Assembly (NCBI GenBank): GCA_020621965.1
Contig: JAHRYV010000002.1
Coordinates: 79,758-143,757 of the forward strand
DNA length: 64,000 nucleotides
Source: Curvibacter sp.
GTDB taxonomy: Bacteria > Pseudomonadota > Gammaproteobacteria > Burkholderiales > Burkholderiaceae_C
Reading direction: 5' to 3'
Every line of letters starts with the position of its first letter. Within the stretch, counting starts at the first letter, position 1. This document shows, piece after piece, positions 56,101-62,917 of the stretch. The notes beneath the pieces were generated by a model that saw only the letters and a program-made list of their open reading frames with translations, was not told where the DNA came from and did not search any database. A program made the translations under genes and the position numbers.

Positions 56101-56216
56101 CCAAGGCCGACGCCATCGTGGTGGCGGATGGCACCAGCTGCCGGCACCAGATCGCCGATGGGGCGCAGCGCGAGGCGGTGCATGTGGCGAGGCTGTTGGC
56201 AGTTCAACTGGCTTAG
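53112..56216 (+). CDS. FAD- and Fe-S-containing D-2-hydroxyacid dehydrogenase (GlcD-GlcF-type fusion)
   Basis: A 1034-residue fusion. The N-terminal half is a PCMH-type FAD domain (about 55-270; PIVPRGGGTSQCGQTVGAGL, then AGNNSCGSRSIAYGN), followed by the FAD-oxidase C-terminal domain (about 300-560; ends SGEHGDGLCRGEW). The C-terminal half has two [4Fe-4S] motifs (CNNNGHCRKF and CVSCKGCKRDCPTGVDM) and two CCG cysteine-rich domains (HGHCHQKAF; SSCCGMAGSFG). It would oxidise D-lactate, glycolate or D-2-hydroxyglutarate and pass electrons to the quinone pool. Being cotranscribed with the GntR gene and facing a glyoxylate-type aminotransferase, glycolate or a similar acid is plausible. A second copy of its last 206 bases lies at 56883-57088. 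Confidence 0.9.
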   Translation: MNAPLPQNLTPAAAAQTYETVSRLGNEVAGRLAARLRTETQGEVLFSPADRGRYATDASIYQAMPVGVFLPREAADVRLALDICRDLGVPIVPRGGGTSQCGQTVGAGLVIDHSKYMRKILDVNVEQRTARVEPGLVLDHLNAALKKHGLWYPVDVSTSAQATLGGMAGNNSCGSRSIAYGNMVHNVIGAQAWLADGELLDFGRFDAAGGRVKQIGDYVRGLAALHRDEIEARWPKVLRRVAGYNLDIFHNQNEKPYTTDGSVNLAHLLVGSEGTLAMTRSLDLRLDELPRAKVLGVVNFPTFYQAMDSAQHIVKLGHNMQGGALTAVELVDRTMIELSLQNPAFAPTIRTALSPAINGGKPEAVLLVEFSGASKADIAPKIKELVDLMGELGLPGSVVEMIDDAPQKNLWEVRKAGLNIMMSLRGDGKPVSFIEDCAVPLVHLAEYTDALTNVFRKYGSRGTWYAHASVGTLHVRPILDMRQDGGQKMRAIAEEASELVRKYKGAYSGEHGDGLCRGEWIEWQFGPRLTQAFTQIKQYLDPSSLLSPQRIIRPPRMDDPTLMRYPPGHKARVVPIQPVLDWSAWNVQNNPVTEETTAPGTGADPAHGLAMHVEMCNNNGHCRKFDAGTMCPSYRVTRDEQHLTRGRANTLRLALSGQLEGLDGKDALASEEVREVMDLCVSCKGCKRDCPTGVDMAKLKVEFLQHYKAKHGHTLKDKLVGQLPDYARHAAKIAPVLNLRDKVPLMAQLSEKLFGFSAKRSLPQWQSRHFFNTPVQSATREQVLAATKPVVLFVDTFNGYFESANAHAALQVLQAAGYTVHVASKAQADGKHLCCGRTFLSAGMVEQAKQKAREVVDSLLPFAEKGIAIVGLEPSCLLTLRDELLVMGLGEPAQAIAKQAFLFEEFLAREAKAGQLEAFKAKLKPVAQPVLLHGHCHQKAFAAVTPVMEVLSLIPGAKPELIESSCCGMAGSFGYEAEHYEVSMQMAEAALLPAVRAKADAIVVADGTSCRHQIADGAQREAVHVARLLAVQLA

Positions 56217-56219
56217 TGG

Positions 56220-56822
56220 TTACTTGCTCGCCTGCACCGACACGATACGGACCTCGGGCGTATCGCCGCCACGCGTGATCATGGTTTCGACCATGGCGTC
56301 TCCTTTTCGACCTTTCACGTAGAGACGGGCGCCCAGCAACTTGCGTGCCTCTCTGTTTTCGATGGGGTTCTTCAAGGGGATCTCAAGAACCTCGCCCGTT
56401 ATGGCCGTTACTCTCGGATCACTGCTGACGAGCGCGGTCGCGGCGGCAAAGGCTTTGGCTTGCGTTTCAGCATTCAATGCCTGGCGTTCCTTTTCGTTTG
56501 TCACGGTCGTGTAGCTGAAGGCTACGACGGCAATTCCGCCGACAACGACTGCCGGTGCGCGCCAGGAACGACGCGTGGTGGTTGCCGCCCGAACGAAACT
56601 TCCCGCCAAGGCGCCGGCGGCGAAGGCTCCGCCATAGAAGATCATGGGAAGGATTGCGAGAAGGAGCATTCCCAAGATGCCGATGGCCCCAGCCTGGCTC
56701 AGGTAGTAGCCAAGACCGACAAATACTGCGGCGACGCCAAACCCAATAACCCCGTGCAAGCCCAAGAGCGTTGCCGACGCGAAACCTAGGCCCAGCAATA
56801 TGGCGACGATGACTTGGTGCAT
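56220..56822 (-). CDS. Membrane protein of unknown function (accessory)
   Basis: A 200-residue protein with four N-terminal hydrophobic segments within residues 4-105 (VIVAILLGLGFASATLLGLH; VAAVFVGLGYYLSQAGAIGI; LLAILPMIFYGGAFAAGALA; APAVVVGGIAVVAFSY), followed by an Ala-rich helical stretch and a soluble C-terminal domain (ITGEVLEIPLKNPIENREAR onwards). I recognise no family. The GC content is visibly lower than in the flanking metabolic genes. It lies exactly between the stop of the Fe-S dehydrogenase gene and the second copy of that gene's tail, which marks it as imported cargo. Confidence 0.65.
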   Translation of the reverse strand: MHQVIVAILLGLGFASATLLGLHGVIGFGVAAVFVGLGYYLSQAGAIGILGMLLLAILPMIFYGGAFAAGALAGSFVRAATTTRRSWRAPAVVVGGIAVVAFSYTTVTNEKERQALNAETQAKAFAAATALVSSDPRVTAITGEVLEIPLKNPIENREARKLLGARLYVKGRKGDAMVETMITRGGDTPEVRIVSVQASK

Positions 56823-56882
56823 GAATAAGCCCTCCCGTTGTTGACGACAGTCTAATCGGCTTGTTCATTGGGAATCACTGTC

Positions 56883-57088
56883 GCGGCATGGCCGGCAGCT
56901 TCGGCTACGAGGCCGAGCACTACGAGGTGTCCATGCAGATGGCCGAGGCGGCCCTGCTGCCGGCCGTGCGCGCCAGGGCGGACGCCATCGTGGTGGCCGA
57001 CGGCACCAGCTGCCGGCACCAGATCGCCGATGGCGCGCAGCGGGAGGCGGTGCATGTGGCGAAGTTGTTGGCGGGGCTGTTGGGGTAG
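56883..57088 (+). pseudogene. Second copy of the Fe-S dehydrogenase 3' end
   Basis: These 206 bases match the last 206 of the dehydrogenase gene (56011-56216). About 185 bp differ at only ten places, of which eight are synonymous (for example TCG/TCC, GAT/GAC, CGC/CGG); the last few codons differ fully. The frame is still open and ends in a proper stop. There is no start codon with a ribosome-binding site and only 69 residues of the final CCG domain, so it is a fragment. The synonymous pattern shows that both tails evolved as parts of working genes before being brought together. Confidence 0.88.
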
Positions 57089-57206
57089 CCGCTAGCGAGC
57101 AGTATTAATGTTGTTGGCTGTGACGGGTTGCCTTTGACCCGAACGGATCGTTCGCCGAATTGCCCCGAGTTGGAATAGGAAGACGCTCGTTGAGTGCTAT
57201 CTGCAC

Positions 57207-60200
57207 CTAGCGTGGTACTACCCGTCGATACGGAGCCAGCACAAAACCCTCCGGTGTGGGTTTGTACGGGTCATCTTCGGTGGGCCAGCGTCGATCTCTA
57301 CTTTGGAATGATCGTAAGCCCTCAATATCCAACTCGACAACGACCACGTGTTCGTTGTCACCCCCGCGAAGTCGACAGACGTCGCGGGCATGCTGCAACT
57401 TGGCGGGGCTCCTGACGCGACTGTCACCGTATCTCCGGTTGTTGACAAGAGCTATGTGGGCATGCACGTCGAGACTCCCTGACTCAACAAGTGCGGCAAA
57501 GGTTTCCAAGTCTTGGTTCCACGAGAGAACTGTCACGCAGTCGACATTTCCCTGAAAGCGTTGTCGATGCCCAATGTTCTGCAATTCAGAGCAGACCAAT
57601 ACTCCAAAGCATAGCCCTTGGTGTACGTAAACCGGTTTGCTGCGACCTGCGAGAGTCGGCTGCCAGGTCTTGCCGAACACCTTTAGTAGGGTCTCTTCTT
57701 CGCCAGCGGCTGGTAGTGACTTGGGTTGACGAATTTGAACAGTAGAAGGAAATCCGAGTCTGTCGTCAGTGAGCACGAGTACCGCTTCACTGTGGATTTG
57801 CGCCCCATTGACGTGGTAATCCAAGCCTGCGATCAGGCTGATGCCTGCATCACGCAAGCGACTCGAGACTGTGTCAATCCAGCGTTCTGGCAAGGCGAGT
57901 TCGGGTAGAAGCAGATGAGTAGGCTTCGGCCTAGCTTGGATAGCCTGATCCACAATCGTCTTGACACGTTGATAGCGCGAGGGGGATATGTCGGACTTCC
58001 CGGCCGCTCCTTCACGAAAACTATGGTCGGTAGTCAGTAGGCTACTGATCCCAAGTCTTGGTCGAACTCCTTCGATCGAGGAGCCGATATATGCAATCTC
58101 GTCATCAATTGGAAGTTCGGCGCTGCTCGAATCCGTCGGTTGCTGGCGCTCGAAATCTACGAGAGAGGCCCATACCCAAACACCCCGGACGGCTCGGACG
58201 TAGCGCGCCCAGTTCCTAGCGGTCTGCTGGTCGTTATCGCCAAATATGCACATGCCCGGCAAGTAGAGAGAGACTTCCTGGGTTGTATATGGGCGTGTTG
58301 GCAGGAGGTACGGCAACAGGGAAGGAATTTCTCGGCCTTCCTGTGGCACGCAATTAGGGCCAACGCGGGAGGCCGCCAACACTGCATCTGATTTTGTAGA
58401 GAAATTCAAGAATTCGCGCAGGTCCTTCTCATGCGTATAGAGGCCATGTAGCAACGCCTCGTTCTCGATGGCTGGACGTTGTCGCAGTGCATTTCGTCTT
58501 ATGTGGTCTTTATATGGTGTTTTTGCCCAGTCGGATTCACGCAACAGCAAAGAGAGGTGCTTGACTTCCTCCATGTCTGCACCAAGACCTATCAGTTCGC
58601 AAAGGCGCGTAGCAGTGTCTGGAAGCGGAAGCATCCCACCACCACTTCGACTCCAGCGAAGCGATCTTGCAATGGCGTCGGCCGCTGACTCGTTGATTGA
58701 TGCACGCAGCTGTGCCCAGACCTCCGGAGTCGCTCCATCCGTATCAAACCCATTCAGTTTTACCTTGCCCGACTCTGTGCGTTGCTCCAACCTCTTGATC
58801 GCCGCGATGGCGCCATCAACCAAGCGTCGAGCATGTGGCCAGTCCATCAAAGCCACGGCGAGTGACAGGAGTCGAGGCAAATAGTCGATGTGTTCAAGTA
58901 TCTTGTCGGGTCGCAGTACATGGTTGTGTGCAAACTCATAGAACTTCTCACGCTGAGCTTGCCAGTCGCTTGCACGGAGGTCCCTTGCTAGGGTCTCGAC
59001 TGCGCGCAGTTGAATGGACCAGCCCAGTCGTCGGACCGAGAGCCCATCGGCACGTCGAAGTGTGTCTGCCTCCTCCGCTGCGTTAGCGGCAGCGGTCAGT
59101 ACCTGAGCCGATGCCATCTTTTCGAGATTGTCAGGCGCTGGCATTAGTCGACGTTCGCTCGAAACACTGCGAATCTGCGATTCAATGCTGTCGAGTAGAT
59201 CGAGACCGGATCGCCCTTCTAGGAAGAAGACTTTCTGCTTGCTCTTTTGCAGCGTGAGTGAGGTTTTTCCCCAGTAGGAGCCTGGTGGTTTGAGTCGAAT
59301 CTCACCTGAAGGCAACGCCTTTGGCGGGAAATAATGTGTCCTTGCGGCGATGAACTGGAGAAGATCTTCCGCACTGGAAAGATTCTCGGGATCTCGCAAC
59401 ACCAAAAATATGTCGTCAACATACCGACCGTAGTAGACCGGTACTAGGCCTTGGGTAATGTCGCGGTCGAAGTCAGCCAGCAGTGCATTTGCTGCGATCC
59501 GGACCATGGACAGACCAATCGGTAGGCCACCGATCTGGGCCTTCTCGTCTTTACATCCCAACGTAGCCAGCATTGCAGCCACGCGATTTGACCATTCGAC
59601 AAGCGCTTGGGCGAAGGCGCGAGTAAAGGATCGCTCCCAGTCCGATAAATCTACCCCGACCTGTCTCTGGAAGGCTTCATCCGCTAGGAAGCTCGGGTCG
59701 ACTCGGTGGTAGTAGCTTGTTAGGTCCATGGAGACCGCGATGACTTTGCGATCCGCTTCTAGCTCTCCGCGTATCGCGTTCAAGCCAAGCTCCCGCCACG
59801 TCTTGTAGGGCGAAAAATAGGGTTGGAATGAGCCAATCCCCTCGATGTGATAGTCCCCAACTGTTCCTGTTGGGGCGTCCGGTGCAGGCCGATAACGCCT
59901 CAGCCGAGACCCGTAAGAGTTTCTTTCCAGTTTGGCGTCGAACTTGTGACCGACGAAATTGACCCACAACGCCGACATAACGTGCATATCGACGGGAAAG
60001 TCGCCAACAACTCGGAACTCGGGCGTGAGTTTGTGCGTTCTGCAAAGCCGGTCGAAAGCGCGTTCAGGATCGGAAAAGAAGCCATGGCCATTGTTCTTCT
60101 CAGAACGAGACGACTTTGCCTCCAGGCCAAGCTTCTTGGCGACGATCCGCAGATCGCCAAGGTTGTCGATCAACGCGGCATCGATCTGCCCCGCTTTGAG

Positions 60201-60371
60201 ACGTTCAAGGAGGGCTGCTAGGCGCGATGGAAGCTCAGACTCGTACTCGGCAAAGCGACGAGACGCACACATCGTGTGTTCAAAGTAGGCGTCCGCCTTT
60301 GCTTTGCGAAATGCATAGAAGAGGTGTTCGAGTTCCAGATCTTCCCAAGAGCGAAGTGAGTGACAATTCAT
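57207..60371 (-). CDS. Defence-associated reverse transcriptase fused to a nitrilase domain (DRT1-like, UG1/UG5 class)
   Basis: A 1054-residue protein. The N-terminal half is an RT of the 'unknown group' class: motif A around D216 (AVSMDLTSYYHRVD), motif B at 282-288 (GLPIGLS) and motif C YVDD at 317-320 (GRYVDDIFLVL). A conserved NSYGSRLRR segment is at 151-159. The C-terminal 250 residues form a carbon-nitrogen hydrolase domain with a candidate Glu-Lys-Cys triad: E824 (LLLPELALP), K884 (RQPKSLPA) and C927 (FGVLVCSEL). RT-nitrilase fusions of UG1, and some of UG5, are the DRT type 1-like anti-phage systems. The ATG at 60371 has AAAGGA upstream; a frame open to 60578 lacks support. GC is about 10 points lower than the surroundings. 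No partner gene is next to it. Confidence 0.85.
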   Translation of the reverse strand: MNCHSLRSWEDLELEHLFYAFRKAKADAYFEHTMCASRRFAEYESELPSRLAALLERLKAGQIDAALIDNLGDLRIVAKKLGLEAKSSRSEKNNGHGFFSDPERAFDRLCRTHKLTPEFRVVGDFPVDMHVMSALWVNFVGHKFDAKLERNSYGSRLRRYRPAPDAPTGTVGDYHIEGIGSFQPYFSPYKTWRELGLNAIRGELEADRKVIAVSMDLTSYYHRVDPSFLADEAFQRQVGVDLSDWERSFTRAFAQALVEWSNRVAAMLATLGCKDEKAQIGGLPIGLSMVRIAANALLADFDRDITQGLVPVYYGRYVDDIFLVLRDPENLSSAEDLLQFIAARTHYFPPKALPSGEIRLKPPGSYWGKTSLTLQKSKQKVFFLEGRSGLDLLDSIESQIRSVSSERRLMPAPDNLEKMASAQVLTAAANAAEEADTLRRADGLSVRRLGWSIQLRAVETLARDLRASDWQAQREKFYEFAHNHVLRPDKILEHIDYLPRLLSLAVALMDWPHARRLVDGAIAAIKRLEQRTESGKVKLNGFDTDGATPEVWAQLRASINESAADAIARSLRWSRSGGGMLPLPDTATRLCELIGLGADMEEVKHLSLLLRESDWAKTPYKDHIRRNALRQRPAIENEALLHGLYTHEKDLREFLNFSTKSDAVLAASRVGPNCVPQEGREIPSLLPYLLPTRPYTTQEVSLYLPGMCIFGDNDQQTARNWARYVRAVRGVWVWASLVDFERQQPTDSSSAELPIDDEIAYIGSSIEGVRPRLGISSLLTTDHSFREGAAGKSDISPSRYQRVKTIVDQAIQARPKPTHLLLPELALPERWIDTVSSRLRDAGISLIAGLDYHVNGAQIHSEAVLVLTDDRLGFPSTVQIRQPKSLPAAGEEETLLKVFGKTWQPTLAGRSKPVYVHQGLCFGVLVCSELQNIGHRQRFQGNVDCVTVLSWNQDLETFAALVESGSLDVHAHIALVNNRRYGDSRVRSPAKLQHARDVCRLRGGDNEHVVVVELDIEGLRSFQSRDRRWPTEDDPYKPTPEGFVLAPYRRVVPR

Positions 60372-60590
60372 GCTGGTGTCCTTTCGGCAGCGGAACTTCT
60401 GGAGTGTTGCTCGGATGCGTAGATGCGAGCGGCAGCTTACAGGAAATTGCCATCGCAATTGACCAAGGAGTGGCCTCGGGCATTTAGCAGCCGTTCGGCG
60501 CGACAACTCGCCGTCACATTGAGGTTTGCAGCCCTTGCATAAATGCCTACGATTTGAGCACTCTACCGATTCAGGCAAAGGAGCCCCGCC
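60372..60590. promoter_or_regulatory. Divergent gap between the RT gene and the stress-protein remnant
   Basis: The 219 bp hold no gene. A perfect 6-bp inverted repeat AATTGC / GCAATT lies at 60446-60461, a possible operator for the RT gene. The part near 60520-60575 contains TTGAGG and TTGCATAAATGCC, which may be remains of the stress-protein promoter. AAAGGAG precedes the ATG at 60591. I looked for a structured non-coding RNA beside the RT and saw none that is convincing. Confidence 0.4.
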
Positions 60591-60671
60591 ATGTACAAAC
60601 GCATCCTGTTGGGCTACGACGGCTCCGAGTCCGGGCAGCAGGCCCTGCTTTTGAGCACGGCGCGCACATGA
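60591..60671 (+). pseudogene. Universal stress protein, cut to its first 26 codons
   Basis: MYKRILLGYDGSESGQQALL followed by LSTART and a stop is a textbook UspA-family N-terminus (strand 1 and the D-G-S-E-S turn). The usual protein has about 140-150 residues; the rest is absent here. A good ribosome-binding site (AAAGGAG, 7-base spacing) is kept. Its TGA overlaps the ATG of the next gene (ATGA), so the fragment now acts as a translated leader for the primase-polymerase gene. Confidence 0.85.
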
Positions 60672-61474
60672 CCAGCACAGAAGAGCGGGCCTGTCCCTCC
60701 GCGCTCGGCGCTGTCGCCCAGGCGGCCCTGGCCTATGCGGCGCGCGGCTGGTCGGTGATACCGGTGCAGGCGCGCGGCAAGCGGCCGATGGTGGTGTGGC
60801 GCGAGTTTCAGGAGCGCATCGCCGGCGCGGACGAGATCGCGGCCTGGTACGAGCGCTGGCCGGACGCCAATGTGGGCATCGTCACCGGCCAGGTGTCGGG
60901 GCTGGTGGTGGTGGACGTGGACCCGGCGCATGGCGGGCGCGACAGCGTGCATGAGCTGGAAGAGCGCCATGGCCCGGTGCCGGCCACGGTGGAGTCGGTC
61001 ACGGGCGGGGGCGGGCGGCATCTGTACTATCGTCACCCGGGCGGCCACGTGCCCAACCGGGTGGGCATCGAGCTCGGCATCGACGTGCGCGGCGACGGCG
61101 GTTTTGTGGTGGCGCCGCCCTCGCTGCACCCGAGCGGCAAGCATTACTTTTGGGTGGCCGGGCGCTCACCCGCGGAGTCCGCGCTGGCCTTTCCGCCGGC
61201 GCATTTCTTCGAGGCCGAGGCCGGGGTGCGCCCGCATGGCCACACGCCCATGCACTGGCGCCAGCTGATCCGCGGGGGCATCCCCGAAGGGCAGCGCAAC
61301 AACACCATTGCCTCGCTCACCGGGCACCTGCTGTGGCGCGGGGTCGATCTGGACGTGGTGCTGGAGCTGATGCTGGCCTGGAACCGCACGCACTGCCGGC
61401 CGCCGTTGCCGGACGAGGAGGTGGCCCAGGTGGTGCAGAGCATTGCCCGCACGCACGAGCGCGGCAGCGCCTGA
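60668..61474 (+). CDS. Bifunctional DNA primase/polymerase (Prim-Pol) with PriCT-1 domain
   Basis: A 268-residue archaeo-eukaryotic-type primase-polymerase. The Prim-Pol catalytic motifs are D83-V-D85 (GLVVVDVDPAHGG), H118 (GGGRHLYY) and D139 (LGIDVRGDGGFVVAPPS). Residues 197-263 match the PriCT-1 domain (WRQLIRGGIPEGQRNNTIAS). Such proteins are usually parts of plasmids, phages or integrative elements, where they start DNA synthesis; there is no helicase here. There is no ribosome-binding site of its own: the ATG overlaps the stop of the truncated stress-protein frame. GC is high, like the host. A longer frame to 60554 reads through the stress-protein bases out of frame. Confidence 0.85.
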   Translation: MTSTEERACPSALGAVAQAALAYAARGWSVIPVQARGKRPMVVWREFQERIAGADEIAAWYERWPDANVGIVTGQVSGLVVVDVDPAHGGRDSVHELEERHGPVPATVESVTGGGGRHLYYRHPGGHVPNRVGIELGIDVRGDGGFVVAPPSLHPSGKHYFWVAGRSPAESALAFPPAHFFEAEAGVRPHGHTPMHWRQLIRGGIPEGQRNNTIASLTGHLLWRGVDLDVVLELMLAWNRTHCRPPLPDEEVAQVVQSIARTHERGSA

Positions 61475-61482
61475 CACGGCGG

Positions 61483-61767
61483 CTAGACGGTGGGGCGCTG
61501 CTCGAAGCCGTCGAAGGCCGGGTCGTCGGCCAGGGGGCTGACCTGCACCGCCAGCACCCGGGCAGCGGCCGGGCCGCGCTGGGACCAGGCGATCAGGGTC
61601 TCCACCGCCGTCATGTGGCCGGCCACCACGGCTTCCACCGAGCCATCGAGCCGGTTGCGCACCCAGCCGCGCAGACCCAGGCGCAGGGCTTCGTGCTGCA
61701 GGGTCGCGCGGTAGCCCACGCCCTGCACGCGGCCGCTTATCGACAGGTGGCGAACGACCAAGTTCAT
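61483..61767 (-). CDS. acyP: Acylphosphatase
   Basis: A 94-residue enzyme that hydrolyses carboxyl-phosphate bonds of acylphosphates. The phosphate-binding loop GRVQGVGYR ends in catalytic R20, and the second catalytic residue N38 (WVRNRLDGSVE) is 18 residues on, as in the family. It converges on the primase gene with only 8 bp between, and follows the acyltransferase gene on the same strand by 39 bp. Confidence 0.92.
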   Translation of the reverse strand: MNLVVRHLSISGRVQGVGYRATLQHEALRLGLRGWVRNRLDGSVEAVVAGHMTAVETLIAWSQRGPAAARVLAVQVSPLADDPAFDGFEQRPTV

Positions 61768-61806
61768 GCGGGGCCTGCGGCCGGGCTCAGGCGGCGGGGC
61801 CGCCGG

Positions 61807-62700
61807 TCAGGCGCGCAGCAGCGCCTCGATCTGCTCGTCCTTCTCTTCCCAGATTCCAGCCAGCCAGCGGTGGAAGCGGCCGCGGAATTCCGAATCGCCC
61901 TCGTAGTCGCCGGCGCAGAACTCGGCCGGGATGGGCAGCTGGCGGGCGCGCACGATGATCTTGGGGGCCTGGCCGCAGAGGAACTGCCAGAAGGTGGGGG
62001 CGCCGGCCGGGTAGACGATGGTGACGTCGACCATGGCGTGGAACTGCTCGCCCATGGCGTTGAGCGCCAGCGCCAGGGCGCCGGACTTGGGCTTGAGCAG
62101 GTGGCGGTAGGGTTGGCCCTGGGCCTGGTGTTTGGCGGCGGTGAAACGGGTGCCTTCGGCGAAGTTCATCACGCTGGTGGGCACACGGGCGAATTTCTGG
62201 CAGGCGCGGCGCGTGGTTTCGCGGTCCTGCTCGCGCAGCTTGGGGTTCTTGCGCAGGGCGGCCTTGCCGTGGCGTTTCATGAAGGGGAAATCCAGCGCCC
62301 ACCAGGCCAGGCCGATCACCGGCACGTAGATGAGTTCCTGCTTCAGGAAGAACTTCAGCAGCGGAATGCGCCGGTTCATCACATGCTGCAGCACGAAGAT
62401 GTCCACCCAGGACTGGTGGTTGCAGTTCACCAGGTACCAGCCCTGGTAGCGCAGCTCGGCCACGCCCTGCACGTCCCAGACGGTGTTCTGTGTCAGGCGC
62501 ATCCAGCCGCTGTTGCAGGCGATCCAGGCGGTGGCGACGGCGTTGAGCGCCGGGTCGATGGCCTGGCGCACAAAGGCGAAGGGCAAGACCAGCTTGACCA
62601 GCGCCAGTGCGAACAGCAGCGTGCACCAGAACAAGGTGTTGATCATCAGCAGGAGGAAGGCGAGGGCGCCTTTGACGACGGACGGCAGGAAACTGAGCAT
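61807..62700 (-). CDS. PlsC-type (lysophospholipid) acyltransferase, YihG-like
   Basis: A 297-residue membrane-bound glycerolipid acyltransferase. Two hydrophobic N-terminal segments (about 10-45) precede the HX4D catalytic motif N94-H95-QSWV-D100 and, later, the FAEGTRF acceptor motif. The longer form and the LKFFLKQELIYVPVIGLAWW segment fit YihG/LCLAT-like members rather than short PlsC. It acylates lysophosphatidic acid or a lysophospholipid in the inner membrane. The start is the ATG at 62700; the alternative frame to 62770 lies in a different reading frame and is not coding. Confidence 0.85.
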   Translation of the reverse strand: MLSFLPSVVKGALAFLLLMINTLFWCTLLFALALVKLVLPFAFVRQAIDPALNAVATAWIACNSGWMRLTQNTVWDVQGVAELRYQGWYLVNCNHQSWVDIFVLQHVMNRRIPLLKFFLKQELIYVPVIGLAWWALDFPFMKRHGKAALRKNPKLREQDRETTRRACQKFARVPTSVMNFAEGTRFTAAKHQAQGQPYRHLLKPKSGALALALNAMGEQFHAMVDVTIVYPAGAPTFWQFLCGQAPKIIVRARQLPIPAEFCAGDYEGDSEFRGRFHRWLAGIWEEKDEQIEALLRA

Positions 62701-62917
62701 GGTGTGGGCGGGGGGGCTGGGACGGAAACGGGGGCCCTATTGTGCGCCTGCCGGCGGCCGGCTTCCCCACGCGATATCAGGGTTTCCGGGATTTCCCGCA
62801 CCTTGGGGGGTCCATCGCCCGTGGCGTAAGCCAGGTGTCGCTCAACCGGGCGATAATCCGCAACGAGACAAACAAGCTGCATGATCCCGGCCGCATGGCC
62901 TGACTAGTGAAGAATTG

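Noticed and set aside
60372..60578. N-terminal extension of the reverse transcriptase by 69 residues
   Set aside because: The extension is Cys/Arg-rich without family features, while the ATG at 60371 has a well-placed AAAGGA.
60554..60667. N-terminal extension of the primase-polymerase
   Set aside because: Those bases encode the universal-stress-protein N-terminus in another frame, with its own ribosome-binding site; the extension has no Prim-Pol features.
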